Made by a program: the position numbers and the translations under genes | Notes under the pieces: generated by a model | What the model was told of the DNA's origin: nothing | Database searches by the model: none | What the model saw: the letters and a program-made list of their open reading frames with translations, nothing else | NCBI GenBank assembly: GCA_025934615.1 | Contig: JAICXS010000126.1 | Span: 1 to 6,205, forward strand | Direction of reading: 5' to 3' | Source of the DNA: Nitrospiraceae bacterium | GTDB taxonomy: Bacteria; Nitrospirota; Nitrospiria; Nitrospirales; Nitrospiraceae | DNA length: 6,205 nucleotides | In this document: positions 1-5,621 of the stretch, one piece after another | Layout of the letters: each line of letters starts with the position of its first letter | Numbering within the stretch: the stretch's first letter is position 1

Positions 1-6
1 CTTCGC

Positions 7-9
7 CAT
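7..9 (-). other. Possible start codon of the gene after motA (motB by position)
   Basis: On the minus strand an ATG at 9-7 is followed by GCG AAG before the window ends, giving Met-Ala-Lys. It lies 44 bases after the motA stop. MotB, the peptidoglycan-anchoring stator partner, usually follows motA directly and often begins with a short basic N-terminus, so this is a reasonable place for it. Only three codons are visible, and the AAAGAG just upstream is too close to the ATG to be a convincing ribosome binding site. The reading frame is also open upstream without an obvious start codon. The identity rests on gene order only. Confidence 0.3.
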
Positions 10-53
10 CTCTTTAGGAACGGGACGGGTGAAGGACTTTACTGTATTGCGCC

Positions 54-827
54 CTACCCTTTTACTGCTTCTTTCGATCGTTGAGAATGCGGCAAATAGC
101 TTTCCAACTTCTCTTGGAGAATGCGGGGATTGTCGCCTTGGGCGACACCGACAAGGCCGGCAATAATGACCATCCGCGCCGCTGCTTCACGTTTCAGTTT
201 CAATTTAATCTTGTTTCCCAAGGGCAGAAAGAACAGATTGGCGGCGCCCACTCCATAGACCGTCGCTACGAAAGCGACCGCAATCCCGCCTCCTAACTTG
301 GAAGGATCGGCCAGGTTTTCCATGACATGAATGAGCCCGAGCACCGCGCCTAAGATCCCGACCGTCGGCGCATAACCACCGGCCGCATCCCAAACTTTGG
401 CGGCCGTCATCCCTTCCTCTTCGTGATGTTCGACTTCCGTTTCCAGAATCTCTTGCATCATCTTGGGATCCGTCCCGTCGACGATAAACTGCACCCCTTT
501 TTTAAAGAAGGGGTCGGGAAGATCTTTAATTTTTCCCTCTAAGGCAAGGAGGCCCTGTTTACGTGAAAGGTTGGCTAAATCAATGATCTTGGCAATGTCG
601 GTCTTAATGTCGAGCTTCGGATCAAACACCGTGAGTGACAACAAGGAGACCCCTTTCAGCACAACCGATAGCGGATTCTGAATGCAGACCGCTCCCAGCG
701 TTCCACCTATGACGATGATGAAGGCGGTCGCTTGAATAATTGAGCCGATGTGACCGCCTTCGAGCAGTTGGCCGGCAAGAATCGACCCGATCGCAATGAC
801 GGCCCCGATAATCGTCAAAAAATCCAC
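54..827 (-). CDS. motA: MotA/PomA-family flagellar stator protein
   Basis: Inner-membrane ring subunit of the flagellar stator. With MotB it forms the ion channel whose flux turns the rotor. I chose the GTG at 827-825 (257 aa), because GAAGGGAAG lies just upstream and the protein then begins MDFLTIIG, as family members do. A TTG at 863 would add 12 residues that do not look like MotA. Numbered from the GTG, four membrane segments lie near residues 3-22, 28-48, 151-171 and 180-202. The cytoplasmic loop carries SRKQGLLALEG, whose Arg89 and Glu97 match the conserved rotor-contact charges (Arg90 and Glu98 in E. coli MotA). Conserved prolines are Pro154 in YAPTVGILG and Pro202 in FFLPLGNK. Length is normal for the family. 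Whether the ion is H+ or Na+ cannot be told from this subunit. It is separated from cheW by 382 bp holding an opposite-strand gene, so it probably has its own promoter. Confidence 0.95.
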   Translation of the reverse strand: MDFLTIIGAVIAIGSILAGQLLEGGHIGSIIQATAFIIVIGGTLGAVCIQNPLSVVLKGVSLLSLTVFDPKLDIKTDIAKIIDLANLSRKQGLLALEGKIKDLPDPFFKKGVQFIVDGTDPKMMQEILETEVEHHEEEGMTAAKVWDAAGGYAPTVGILGAVLGLIHVMENLADPSKLGGGIAVAFVATVYGVGAANLFFLPLGNKIKLKLKREAAARMVIIAGLVGVAQGDNPRILQEKLESYLPHSQRSKEAVKG

Positions 828-833
828 GGATAA

Positions 834-842
834 CTTCCCTTC
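834..842 (-). promoter_or_regulatory. Ribosome binding site deciding the motA start
   Basis: The minus strand reads GAAGGGAAG here. Its AGGGA core is 8 bases before the GTG at 827-825. The upstream TTG at 863 has no comparable site, so this element supports the GTG start. Confidence 0.65.
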
Positions 843-935
843 GACGACACTATCCGCACACAATGGTGCCGAACGATCACTCCATTGTCTCCTTCGTATG
901 TGCCGTCTTGCACTCCATCGAGGACTCTGTTAGCG

Positions 936-955
936 TTGGGCTCTATCATGCCCAA
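936..955 (+). repeat. Short inverted repeat just before the small gene's ribosome binding site
   Basis: TTGGGC (936-941) and GCCCAA (950-955) are perfect inverted copies around an 8-base loop. They end one base before the GGAGGA ribosome binding site at 957-962. The element could be an RNA hairpin that influences translation or a small operator. A 6-bp palindrome of this kind can also occur by chance. Confidence 0.35.
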
Positions 956-956
956 T

Positions 957-962
957 GGAGGA
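957..962 (+). promoter_or_regulatory. Ribosome binding site of the small plus-strand gene
   Basis: GGAGGA lies 9 bases upstream of the ATG at 972. It is among the strongest Shine-Dalgarno matches in the window. It is the main reason to treat the small plus-strand frame as a gene and to place its start at 972 rather than at the longer in-frame start at 885. Confidence 0.6.
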
Positions 963-971
963 CAGATCGTG

Positions 972-1202
972 ATGAGCGTGGAGAGCCTGATCTTGGACGC
1001 CAAAAAAGCGATTCTTGAAGAGCAACATCGCCGGCTGCAGACGCTTCGCGAAGAAGGACGCTGGGAGGATGTCTTGCAGCAGCTACCGGCCACGTTAAGT
1101 TGCGCAGCCGATGTGCTTCAACACTCCTTGGGCATGCTCCAGACGATGGCAGGTCAGCAGCCACTCACCGATCGCTCAGACCGTTCTGCTCCGCCCGCCT
1201 GA
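972..1202 (+). CDS. Small helical protein of unknown function (76 aa)
   Basis: I do not recognise this protein. It starts at ATG 972 behind a GGAGGA site and ends with TGA at 1200-1202, seven bases before the convergent cheW stop. Residues about 3-28 form a charged, probably amphipathic helix (LILDAKKAILEEQHRRLQTL), then REEGRWEDVL, then a second helix to about residue 59. The tail from 62 on is polar and Pro/Ser rich, probably disordered. There is no signal peptide or membrane segment, so it is probably cytoplasmic. Codon choice looks like real coding, with mostly G or C in third positions. It is the only plus-strand gene in a minus-strand chemotaxis-motility cluster. Small two-helix proteins near flagellar genes are sometimes export chaperones of the FliT/FlgN kind, and the GRWEDVLQQL turn is loosely reminiscent of FliT, but this is speculation. 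Overlapping minus-strand frames lack a comparable ribosome binding site and have unlikely compositions. Confidence 0.6.
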   Translation: MSVESLILDAKKAILEEQHRRLQTLREEGRWEDVLQQLPATLSCAADVLQHSLGMLQTMAGQQPLTDRSDRSAPPA

Positions 1203-1209
1203 TCCGTTC

Positions 1210-1731
1210 TTAAGACAACGGTGTCTGTTCTGCCGGCGTTAATAGTCGATCCAGATCCAATACTGTCAGCAATCGGTCCTTAATTCGGCCAACTCCCTGA
1301 ATAAACTCTGCCCCGATTGCAGTCTCCAGGGAAGGCGGAGGCTCGATCGCCTGTTTAGGCAGACGGAGCACCTCGGAAACGGAATCGACGATCAAGCCGA
1401 CAACGCGCGTGCGCACATTGACGACCACGATGCGCGATCGCACCGTTCGCTCACCCTCCGCTGAGATCCCGAATCGACAGCGCAAGTTCAAGACGGGAAT
1501 GATTCGGCCCCGTAAATTGATCACCCCCTCGACAAAAACTGGCGCTTTCGGCACACGCGTAATATCGACCATTCGGTTGATCTCTTGAACGCTGAGGATA
1601 TCGACCGCAAACTCCTCATGGCCGACGCAGCACGTGACCAGCTGACAGCTTTCCTCAGTCCCCTCGCTGATCTGATGACCGTCGGCCGGCGAGGCATCGA
1701 CGACATTTCCTTCCCGCCCTTGAATCATCAT
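1210..1731 (-). CDS. cheW: Chemotaxis coupling protein CheW
   Basis: Cytoplasmic adaptor that links receptor signalling tips to the P5 domain of CheA in chemoreceptor arrays. The protein is 173 aa. A single CheW domain runs from about residue 29 to 166. It shows the typical order: CQLVTCCVGHEEFAVDI, RVPKAPVFVEGVINLRG (NLRG at 72-75), IIPVLNLRCRFG, VVGLIVDSVSEVL and FIQGVGRIKDRLLTVLDLDRLL. The first 28 residues are an acidic, probably flexible extension beyond the usual CheW core, although part of it could vanish if a later start is used. Two ATGs are adjacent (1731 and 1728). AAGGTGG directly upstream overlaps the receptor stop codon, and only 10 bp separate the two genes, which suggests coupled translation. 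The downstream neighbour on the other strand is convergent. Confidence 0.96.
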   Translation of the reverse strand: MMIQGREGNVVDASPADGHQISEGTEESCQLVTCCVGHEEFAVDILSVQEINRMVDITRVPKAPVFVEGVINLRGRIIPVLNLRCRFGISAEGERTVRSRIVVVNVRTRVVGLIVDSVSEVLRLPKQAIEPPPSLETAIGAEFIQGVGRIKDRLLTVLDLDRLLTPAEQTPLS

Positions 1732-1741
1732 GGCCCACCTT

Positions 1742-3442
1742 TTAACGTCGTTTATCGGATGTGACCCGAAAACTGCCGACGATCGTCTGAAGTTCGCTCG
1801 CCAACAGGCTGAGATCGTGACTGGCTTTGGCCGACTCGCTGGCGCCGCCGGCCGACTCTTTGCTTACTTTGGCGACGTTCTCCAAGTCGCCGGCAATATG
1901 CTGAGTCGCCACCGATTGCTCTTCAGCCGCCACGGCGATCTGTCGAATCATGTCCGAAGTCTGCGTAACCATCTCAGCTATTTTGCCGAGGGTTTCTCCG
2001 GTCTTATTGACCAACGTGACGCCGCTGGACACTTTCTGAGTGCCGTCTTCCATCGACGTGACGGCACCTTTGGTATCGTGCTGAATTTGGCGAATCATAT
2101 CGCCGATTTCTTTCGTCGCCTTGGTCGTGCGTTCAGCTAACTTCCGAACCTCGTCCGCGACCACGGCGAATCCGCGTCCCTGTTCGCCGGCTCGAGCGGC
2201 CTCGATAGCTGCGTTTAATGCCAATAGATTCGTCTGATCGGCGATGTCCTCGATGACTCGAACAATTTCGCCGATCTGGTCGGAGGATTTTCCGAGCGCG
2301 GCAATGATGGACGCCGATTGTGTCACCGCATCCGAAATCTGTTGCATCCCATCGATTGTCTCGGTGACGACCTCGCGCCCGCTCTTGGCGGTTTGCACCG
2401 TCTCTTGCGCCATCCCAGCGGCTTTGCCGGAGTTTTGGGCGACTTCAGCAACCGTCGCATTCATTTCCTCTACGGCCGTGGCGGTTTGCGCCGTTCGAGA
2501 CGTCAACCCTTCCGACCCTCTCGACATTTCTTCGGCTGTGGCGGACAGTTGGACCGATGCCGAGGCCACTTTATCCGTCACATGGGCCACTTTCCCAATC
2601 ATCCCCTGTAACTTCTCGATAAACACATTGAACCACTTCCCGAGTTCGGCGATTTCGTCTTTTCCCTCGACCGGCACACGTTTGGTCAGATCGCCTTCCC
2701 CTTCTGCAATATCACGCGAAATATGCGTCATCGCGATGAGCGGACGGATCACTACCATCTTCAGCATAAAATACATCGTGATCATCATCGCAAGTGTCAT
2801 GACAATCAGTGTCGTCGCGCTCCGCTGCAAGGAATCATTCGAGGCGGCTTTGATGTGCTCCATCGGGATGCTGACGGAGAGAATGCCTAGTACATCTCCG
2901 ACTTGCTTCCCGACGTGGCATCCAATACAGGCGGTCCCTGTGGCCTTATCTGCACTGGCACGCCGAAATGTCGTTCCGCTTCCCGAGTCTTCCACTCGCG
3001 AATAGGATTCAGCGCCGCTCATAATGGCTTTCAGCGCCTCCTCTTCGAATCGATCTTTTGTTCCATTCGCTGGATTGAGCGGTTGTCCGCTCAGCAGCCG
3101 TGCGTTGAACAAGCCGGTCTTGGACAACTCCTCGCTCATTTCCCGAGTGGCGGTCGCCGGCAGAGGAATCGCCTGCGGGTTATCCAAATGGTCCTTCGAT
3201 ACCTGCACGCCTTCAGCACCCTTCATACCTTTGACTTTTGAGACATAATTTTTTGCAATATAGGAGCGGGTGACTTGAGTCTGCGCTTCGATGATCTTGC
3301 CCCGTCCCTCGAGCATATACATCATCTTGCTCTGCTCTTGCTGATAGACAAAATAGAGACCGATCGCCGTCACCACGATTGCGACGATGGCGACCAACAG
3401 GACGAATTTCTGAGCGATGTGCATTTGATTTAACCGATTCAT
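1742..3442 (-). CDS. Methyl-accepting chemotaxis receptor with a periplasmic heme c (CxxCH) sensor domain
   Basis: Transmembrane chemoreceptor of 566 aa from the ATG at 3442, which has a strong GGGAGGAGGG site upstream. A TTG at 3514 is in frame but has no such support. Numbered from the ATG: membrane segment 1 at about 12-33, a periplasmic sensor at about 34-208, membrane segment 2 at about 209-232, HAMP at about 232-285, then a long helical signalling domain. The tip, with QTNLLALNAAIEAARAGEQG and GFAVVADEVRKLAERT, spans about 403-440 and is where CheW and CheA dock. The sensor contains CIGCH at 172-176 (bases 2915-2929), a covalent heme c attachment motif, followed by VGDVLGILSVSIPMEHI. 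This resembles the heme c PAS-like sensors (DUF3365/Tll0287-like type) known from some bacterial receptors, and it lies on the periplasmic side where cytochrome c is matured. Redox, oxygen or nitric oxide sensing is therefore likely, but the ligand is inferred. The C-terminus ends SFRVTSDKRR and lacks an NWETF-like pentapeptide for tethering CheR or CheB. Confidence 0.95.
   Translation of the reverse strand: MNRLNQMHIAQKFVLLVAIVAIVVTAIGLYFVYQQEQSKMMYMLEGRGKIIEAQTQVTRSYIAKNYVSKVKGMKGAEGVQVSKDHLDNPQAIPLPATATREMSEELSKTGLFNARLLSGQPLNPANGTKDRFEEEALKAIMSGAESYSRVEDSGSGTTFRRASADKATGTACIGCHVGKQVGDVLGILSVSIPMEHIKAASNDSLQRSATTLIVMTLAMMITMYFMLKMVVIRPLIAMTHISRDIAEGEGDLTKRVPVEGKDEIAELGKWFNVFIEKLQGMIGKVAHVTDKVASASVQLSATAEEMSRGSEGLTSRTAQTATAVEEMNATVAEVAQNSGKAAGMAQETVQTAKSGREVVTETIDGMQQISDAVTQSASIIAALGKSSDQIGEIVRVIEDIADQTNLLALNAAIEAARAGEQGRGFAVVADEVRKLAERTTKATKEIGDMIRQIQHDTKGAVTSMEDGTQKVSSGVTLVNKTGETLGKIAEMVTQTSDMIRQIAVAAEEQSVATQHIAGDLENVAKVSKESAGGASESAKASHDLSLLASELQTIVGSFRVTSDKRR
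2915..2929 (-). other. CxxCH heme c attachment motif in the receptor
   Basis: The five codons encode Cys-Ile-Gly-Cys-His (residues 172-176 of the receptor from ATG 3442). The two cysteines would form thioether bonds to heme and the histidine would be the proximal iron ligand. It lies between the two membrane segments and is the only CxxCH in the protein. Heme binding is inferred from the motif. Confidence 0.8.
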
Positions 3443-3446
3443 CTGA

Positions 3447-3456
3447 CCCTCCTCCC
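3447..3456 (-). promoter_or_regulatory. Ribosome binding site deciding the receptor start
   Basis: The minus strand reads GGGAGGAGGG, with the GGAGG core at 3455-3451, eight bases from the ATG at 3442. This supports a 566-residue receptor that begins MNRLNQMHIAQKF shortly before its first membrane segment. The 24 upstream in-frame codons are then an untranslated spacer after cheB. Confidence 0.8.
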
Positions 3457-3518
3457 TCGCAGCGCCTTCCAGGTCGCCATATGAGCCATGGTTGTTTCTG
3501 TCCTTAGCATGCAATGCC

Positions 3519-4589
3519 TTAGATCATATTCATGATTTCACCTGCAATCTGGGACAGCGGTACTACTTTATCCGCGCACCCGTTGTCGACCACTGCGCGA
3601 GGCATCCCGTACACGGTGCAACTGGCCTCGTTCTGCGCCACCGTCCGCCCTTTTCCTTTTTTTATGGCTCGCATGCCTTCCAAGCCATCCTGACCCATAC
3701 CGGTGAGAATGACTCCCACCGCGCGCTCGGCATAGAGCTGAGCGACCGACTGCATCATCACATCTACAGAAGGCGCGTGCAGATGGCCCTCAGAATTGGG
3801 TTTCAACTCCACACTAATCCGTGTGGCCTTTTTTCGGCCCAACCGTAATTGAAGGCCGCCGGGCGCCAGCAGGGCGACCCCGGGGGTCACGTCATCGGAT
3901 TCATTCGCTTCACGCACATCGATCTCACACTGGGCGTTCATACGGTCGGCGAACGGCTTAGTGAAGCATTTCGGCATATGTTGCACGATGACGATGCCGG
4001 CCGGAAAATCCTTCGGAAACATGGGCAACAGCTCGGACAACGCTTGGGGCCCTCCGGTCGAACAACCAATCGCGACAATTTTGCTTCCACGTGTCGCGCT
4101 CGTTGACCGCGAACTCAGTCCCACGATCGGAGAGGCAAGCGCTGATCGAGACGTGACTGGGCGCCGAGGTCTGATCCGGCCTGCCATACCCGCCGCTACA
4201 ATGACCTTCGCGACGAGCTCATCATGCACTCCTGCAATGTTCGTCACCACGCCATCTAACTGCTTTGGCACAAAATCCACCGCGCCCAATTCCAAGGCCT
4301 GCAGCGTCTCTTCCGCCCCTTTGGTCGTCAAGGAACTGACCATCAAGACCGGCAACGGATGTGTCTCCATAATCTTGCGCAGAGCATCGAGTCCGTTCAT
4401 CACCGGCATTTCGATATCGAGGGTGACCACATCAGGTTTCCATGATGAAATCTTCTGCAGGGCCTCCTCACCATTGCGTGCCGTCTCTACTTCACCGATA
4501 CTAGAATTGCCGGCCAGCATCCCGCACAATGCCTTGCGCATGAAGGACGAGTCGTCAACGACCAGGACCCGAATCGGAGTCGTATGCAT
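3519..4589 (-). CDS. cheB: Chemotaxis response regulator methylesterase/glutamine deamidase CheB
   Basis: Cytoplasmic adaptation enzyme that removes methyl groups from receptor glutamates and deamidates receptor glutamines once phosphorylated by CheA. The protein is 356 aa, normal for the family. The receiver domain covers about 6-125: acidic pair Asp12-Asp13 in VVDDSSFMRK, phosphoacceptor Asp58 in VVTLDIEMPVMNG, the MVSSLT segment at 83-88, and Lys109 in VDFVPKQ. A Ser/Arg-rich linker at about 138-168 leads to the catalytic domain (169-356). The catalytic triad is visible as Ser177 in IGCSTGGP, His204 in VQHMP and Asp301 in TGMGQDGLEGM. All key residues are present, so it should be active. 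The ATG at 4589 has GAGGTGAAGG upstream. It sits directly before the receptor gene, which suggests that the receptor is one of its substrates. No cheR is next to it. Confidence 0.97.
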   Translation of the reverse strand: MHTTPIRVLVVDDSSFMRKALCGMLAGNSSIGEVETARNGEEALQKISSWKPDVVTLDIEMPVMNGLDALRKIMETHPLPVLMVSSLTTKGAEETLQALELGAVDFVPKQLDGVVTNIAGVHDELVAKVIVAAGMAGRIRPRRPVTSRSALASPIVGLSSRSTSATRGSKIVAIGCSTGGPQALSELLPMFPKDFPAGIVIVQHMPKCFTKPFADRMNAQCEIDVREANESDDVTPGVALLAPGGLQLRLGRKKATRISVELKPNSEGHLHAPSVDVMMQSVAQLYAERAVGVILTGMGQDGLEGMRAIKKGKGRTVAQNEASCTVYGMPRAVVDNGCADKVVPLSQIAGEIMNMI

Positions 4590-4648
4590 TGGGCCTTCAC
4601 CTCACGCTGAGAATCGGATGGTCATCTGTTCCGCGATCACCGGCGGTA

Positions 4649-5587
4649 TTAACAGTGCCGGGCAATGACTTCCCCGAGCAATTTCGGATCGAACTTGGTC
4701 AAGTAATCCGTCGCCCCGACCGCTTTGCCTTTTTCCTTATTGCACGTGCCGGTGAGACTGGAATGTAGAATCACCGGAATATCCGTGAAACGTGGATCTG
4801 ATCGAATGTGCTTCGTCAAGGCAAACCCGTCCATATCCGGCATTTCGATATCGCTCAATACGATCTGAATCTCATCGCGAACGGATTTGCCTGCCTGCAT
4901 GGCTTTGTCCGCAATCTCCAGCAACCGTTCCCACGCTTCTTGCCCGGTCGTGGCTTGCACATAGGAGACACTGAGCCGATCCAGCGTTTTTCGAATTTGT
5001 GTCCTGGCGACAGCCGAATCGTCGGCAAAGAGCACGCGCTTGTTCTTGACCTCGGGTCTGAGTTCCATTCCGGCGAACACTTCGTCGTCCGACTTCGGTG
5101 ACATTTCCGCCAGGATTTTTTCTACGTCGAGAATCAAGACCATCCGGCCGTCATCCAGCATGGCGACGGCTGTCACGGCTCCTTTGGTATTGTTTCTCAC
5201 GAGGGGCGGCGGAGATTTAATCTGCGTCCAGGAGAGCCGGAGGATTCGATCCACACCGGCCACATGAAACGCTTGCAGGCTGCCATTGTATTCCGTGACG
5301 ATGAGTTTGCCCTCGGCCGTCTGGACGGACTGAGCCGATGTCAGGCCCACGATAATTTTCGTCAGACCGATCACCGGGACGGTGGTGCCTCTGATATTGG
5401 CCATCCCTTCAACCCGCGGGTCCGCTTCAGGTAGACGCGTCAATACGGGGAACTTCATGACCTCCCGGACTTTAAAGACATTGATCCCGAAGACTTCACT
5501 GGTGCCCACATGAAACAACAGCAGTTCCATTTGATTGGTGCCGGCAAGGCCGGTGCGGGCATCGACTTCTTTAATTAACGACGACAT
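4649..5587 (-). CDS. cheV: CheV-type coupling protein (CheW domain fused to a receiver domain)
   Basis: Cytoplasmic coupler that, like CheW, links receptors to CheA, but whose activity can be tuned by phosphorylation from CheA. I start it at the ATG at 5587 (312 aa, typical for CheV) because AGAGGAAGAAGG lies just upstream. The frame is open 16 codons further into the end of cheA, without support. The CheW domain covers about residues 18-162, with ELLLFHVGTSEVFGINVFKV, RLPEADPRVEGMANIRG and VPVIGLTKIIVG. A proline-bearing stretch, KSPPPLVRNN, lies near 124-134. The receiver covers about 183-312: acidic pair Asp189-Asp190 in VLFADDSAVART, phosphoacceptor Asp246 in VLSDIEMPDMDG, HSSLTGTCN, and conserved Lys298 in YLTKFDP. 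All phosphorylation residues are intact. The HSSLTGTCN and YLTKFDPKLL segments are characteristic of CheV. It lies between cheA and cheB in the same orientation, with a 34-bp gap after cheA. Confidence 0.94.
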   Translation of the reverse strand: MSSLIKEVDARTGLAGTNQMELLLFHVGTSEVFGINVFKVREVMKFPVLTRLPEADPRVEGMANIRGTTVPVIGLTKIIVGLTSAQSVQTAEGKLIVTEYNGSLQAFHVAGVDRILRLSWTQIKSPPPLVRNNTKGAVTAVAMLDDGRMVLILDVEKILAEMSPKSDDEVFAGMELRPEVKNKRVLFADDSAVARTQIRKTLDRLSVSYVQATTGQEAWERLLEIADKAMQAGKSVRDEIQIVLSDIEMPDMDGFALTKHIRSDPRFTDIPVILHSSLTGTCNKEKGKAVGATDYLTKFDPKLLGEVIARHC

Positions 5588-5589
5588 GG

Positions 5590-5601
5590 CCTTCTTCCTC
5601 T
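5590..5601 (-). promoter_or_regulatory. Ribosome binding site deciding the cheV start
   Basis: The minus strand reads AGAGGAAGAAGG. The AGAGGA part is eight bases before the ATG at 5587. This favours a start at 5587, after the cheA stop, over the in-frame start at 5635 that would overlap cheA. Confidence 0.7.
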
Positions 5602-5621
5602 CGATCGCTAGCCCGATGGGG

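Larger units (their letters stand above)
828..971. promoter_or_regulatory. Divergent intergenic region between motA and the small plus-strand gene
   Basis: These 144 bp separate the starts of two divergent genes and are the most likely place for both promoters. Several short repeats are visible. CACTCCAT occurs at 878-885 and again at 911-918, 33 bp apart, about three helical turns. CTCCATTG at 880-887 is the inverted partner of CAATGGAG at 953-960. ACAATGG at 860-866 pairs with CCATTGT at 882-888. TTGGGC at 936-941 pairs with GCCCAA at 950-955. A weak plus-strand sigma-70 candidate is TTGCAC at 908-913 with TAGCGT at 931-936 (17-bp spacer), but both boxes match the consensus at only about half their positions. 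I see no good sigma-54 or sigma-28 site. The regulatory role is inferred from position and repeats. Confidence 0.45.

Noticed and set aside
849..856. GCGGATAG on the minus strand, resembling the -10 box (GCCGATAA) of flagellar sigma-28 promoters upstream of motA
   Set aside because: Six of eight bases match, but there is no TAAA-like -35 element about 15 bases upstream, so the site is not convincing.
856..870. GGCAC-CATTG-TGTGC on the minus strand, resembling a sigma-54 promoter upstream of motA
   Set aside because: The GG to GC distance is 11 bases instead of the strict 10, and the -12 part reads TGTGC instead of TTGC.
815..1164. Minus-strand open frames opposite the small plus-strand gene (815-1093 and 946-1164)
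   Set aside because: They lack good ribosome binding sites, have Arg/Ser/Cys-rich compositions typical of antisense shadows, and one overlaps the motA start.
1204..1226. Overlapping small hairpins (CCGTT/AACGG and AGACA/TGTCT) between the convergent ends of the small gene and cheW
   Set aside because: Stems are only 5 bp, they overlap the cheW stop region and no T-run follows on either strand, so they do not qualify as intrinsic terminators.
2244..3005. Long plus-strand open frame (253 codons) opposite the receptor gene
   Set aside because: Its Ser/Thr/Ile/Ala-rich translation is the antisense shadow of the repetitive helical receptor coding sequence, and there is no independent sign of a gene.
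3961..4668. Plus-strand open frame (235 codons) opposite cheB
   Set aside because: cheB is complete with all catalytic residues on the other strand; the antisense product has no recognisable domain.
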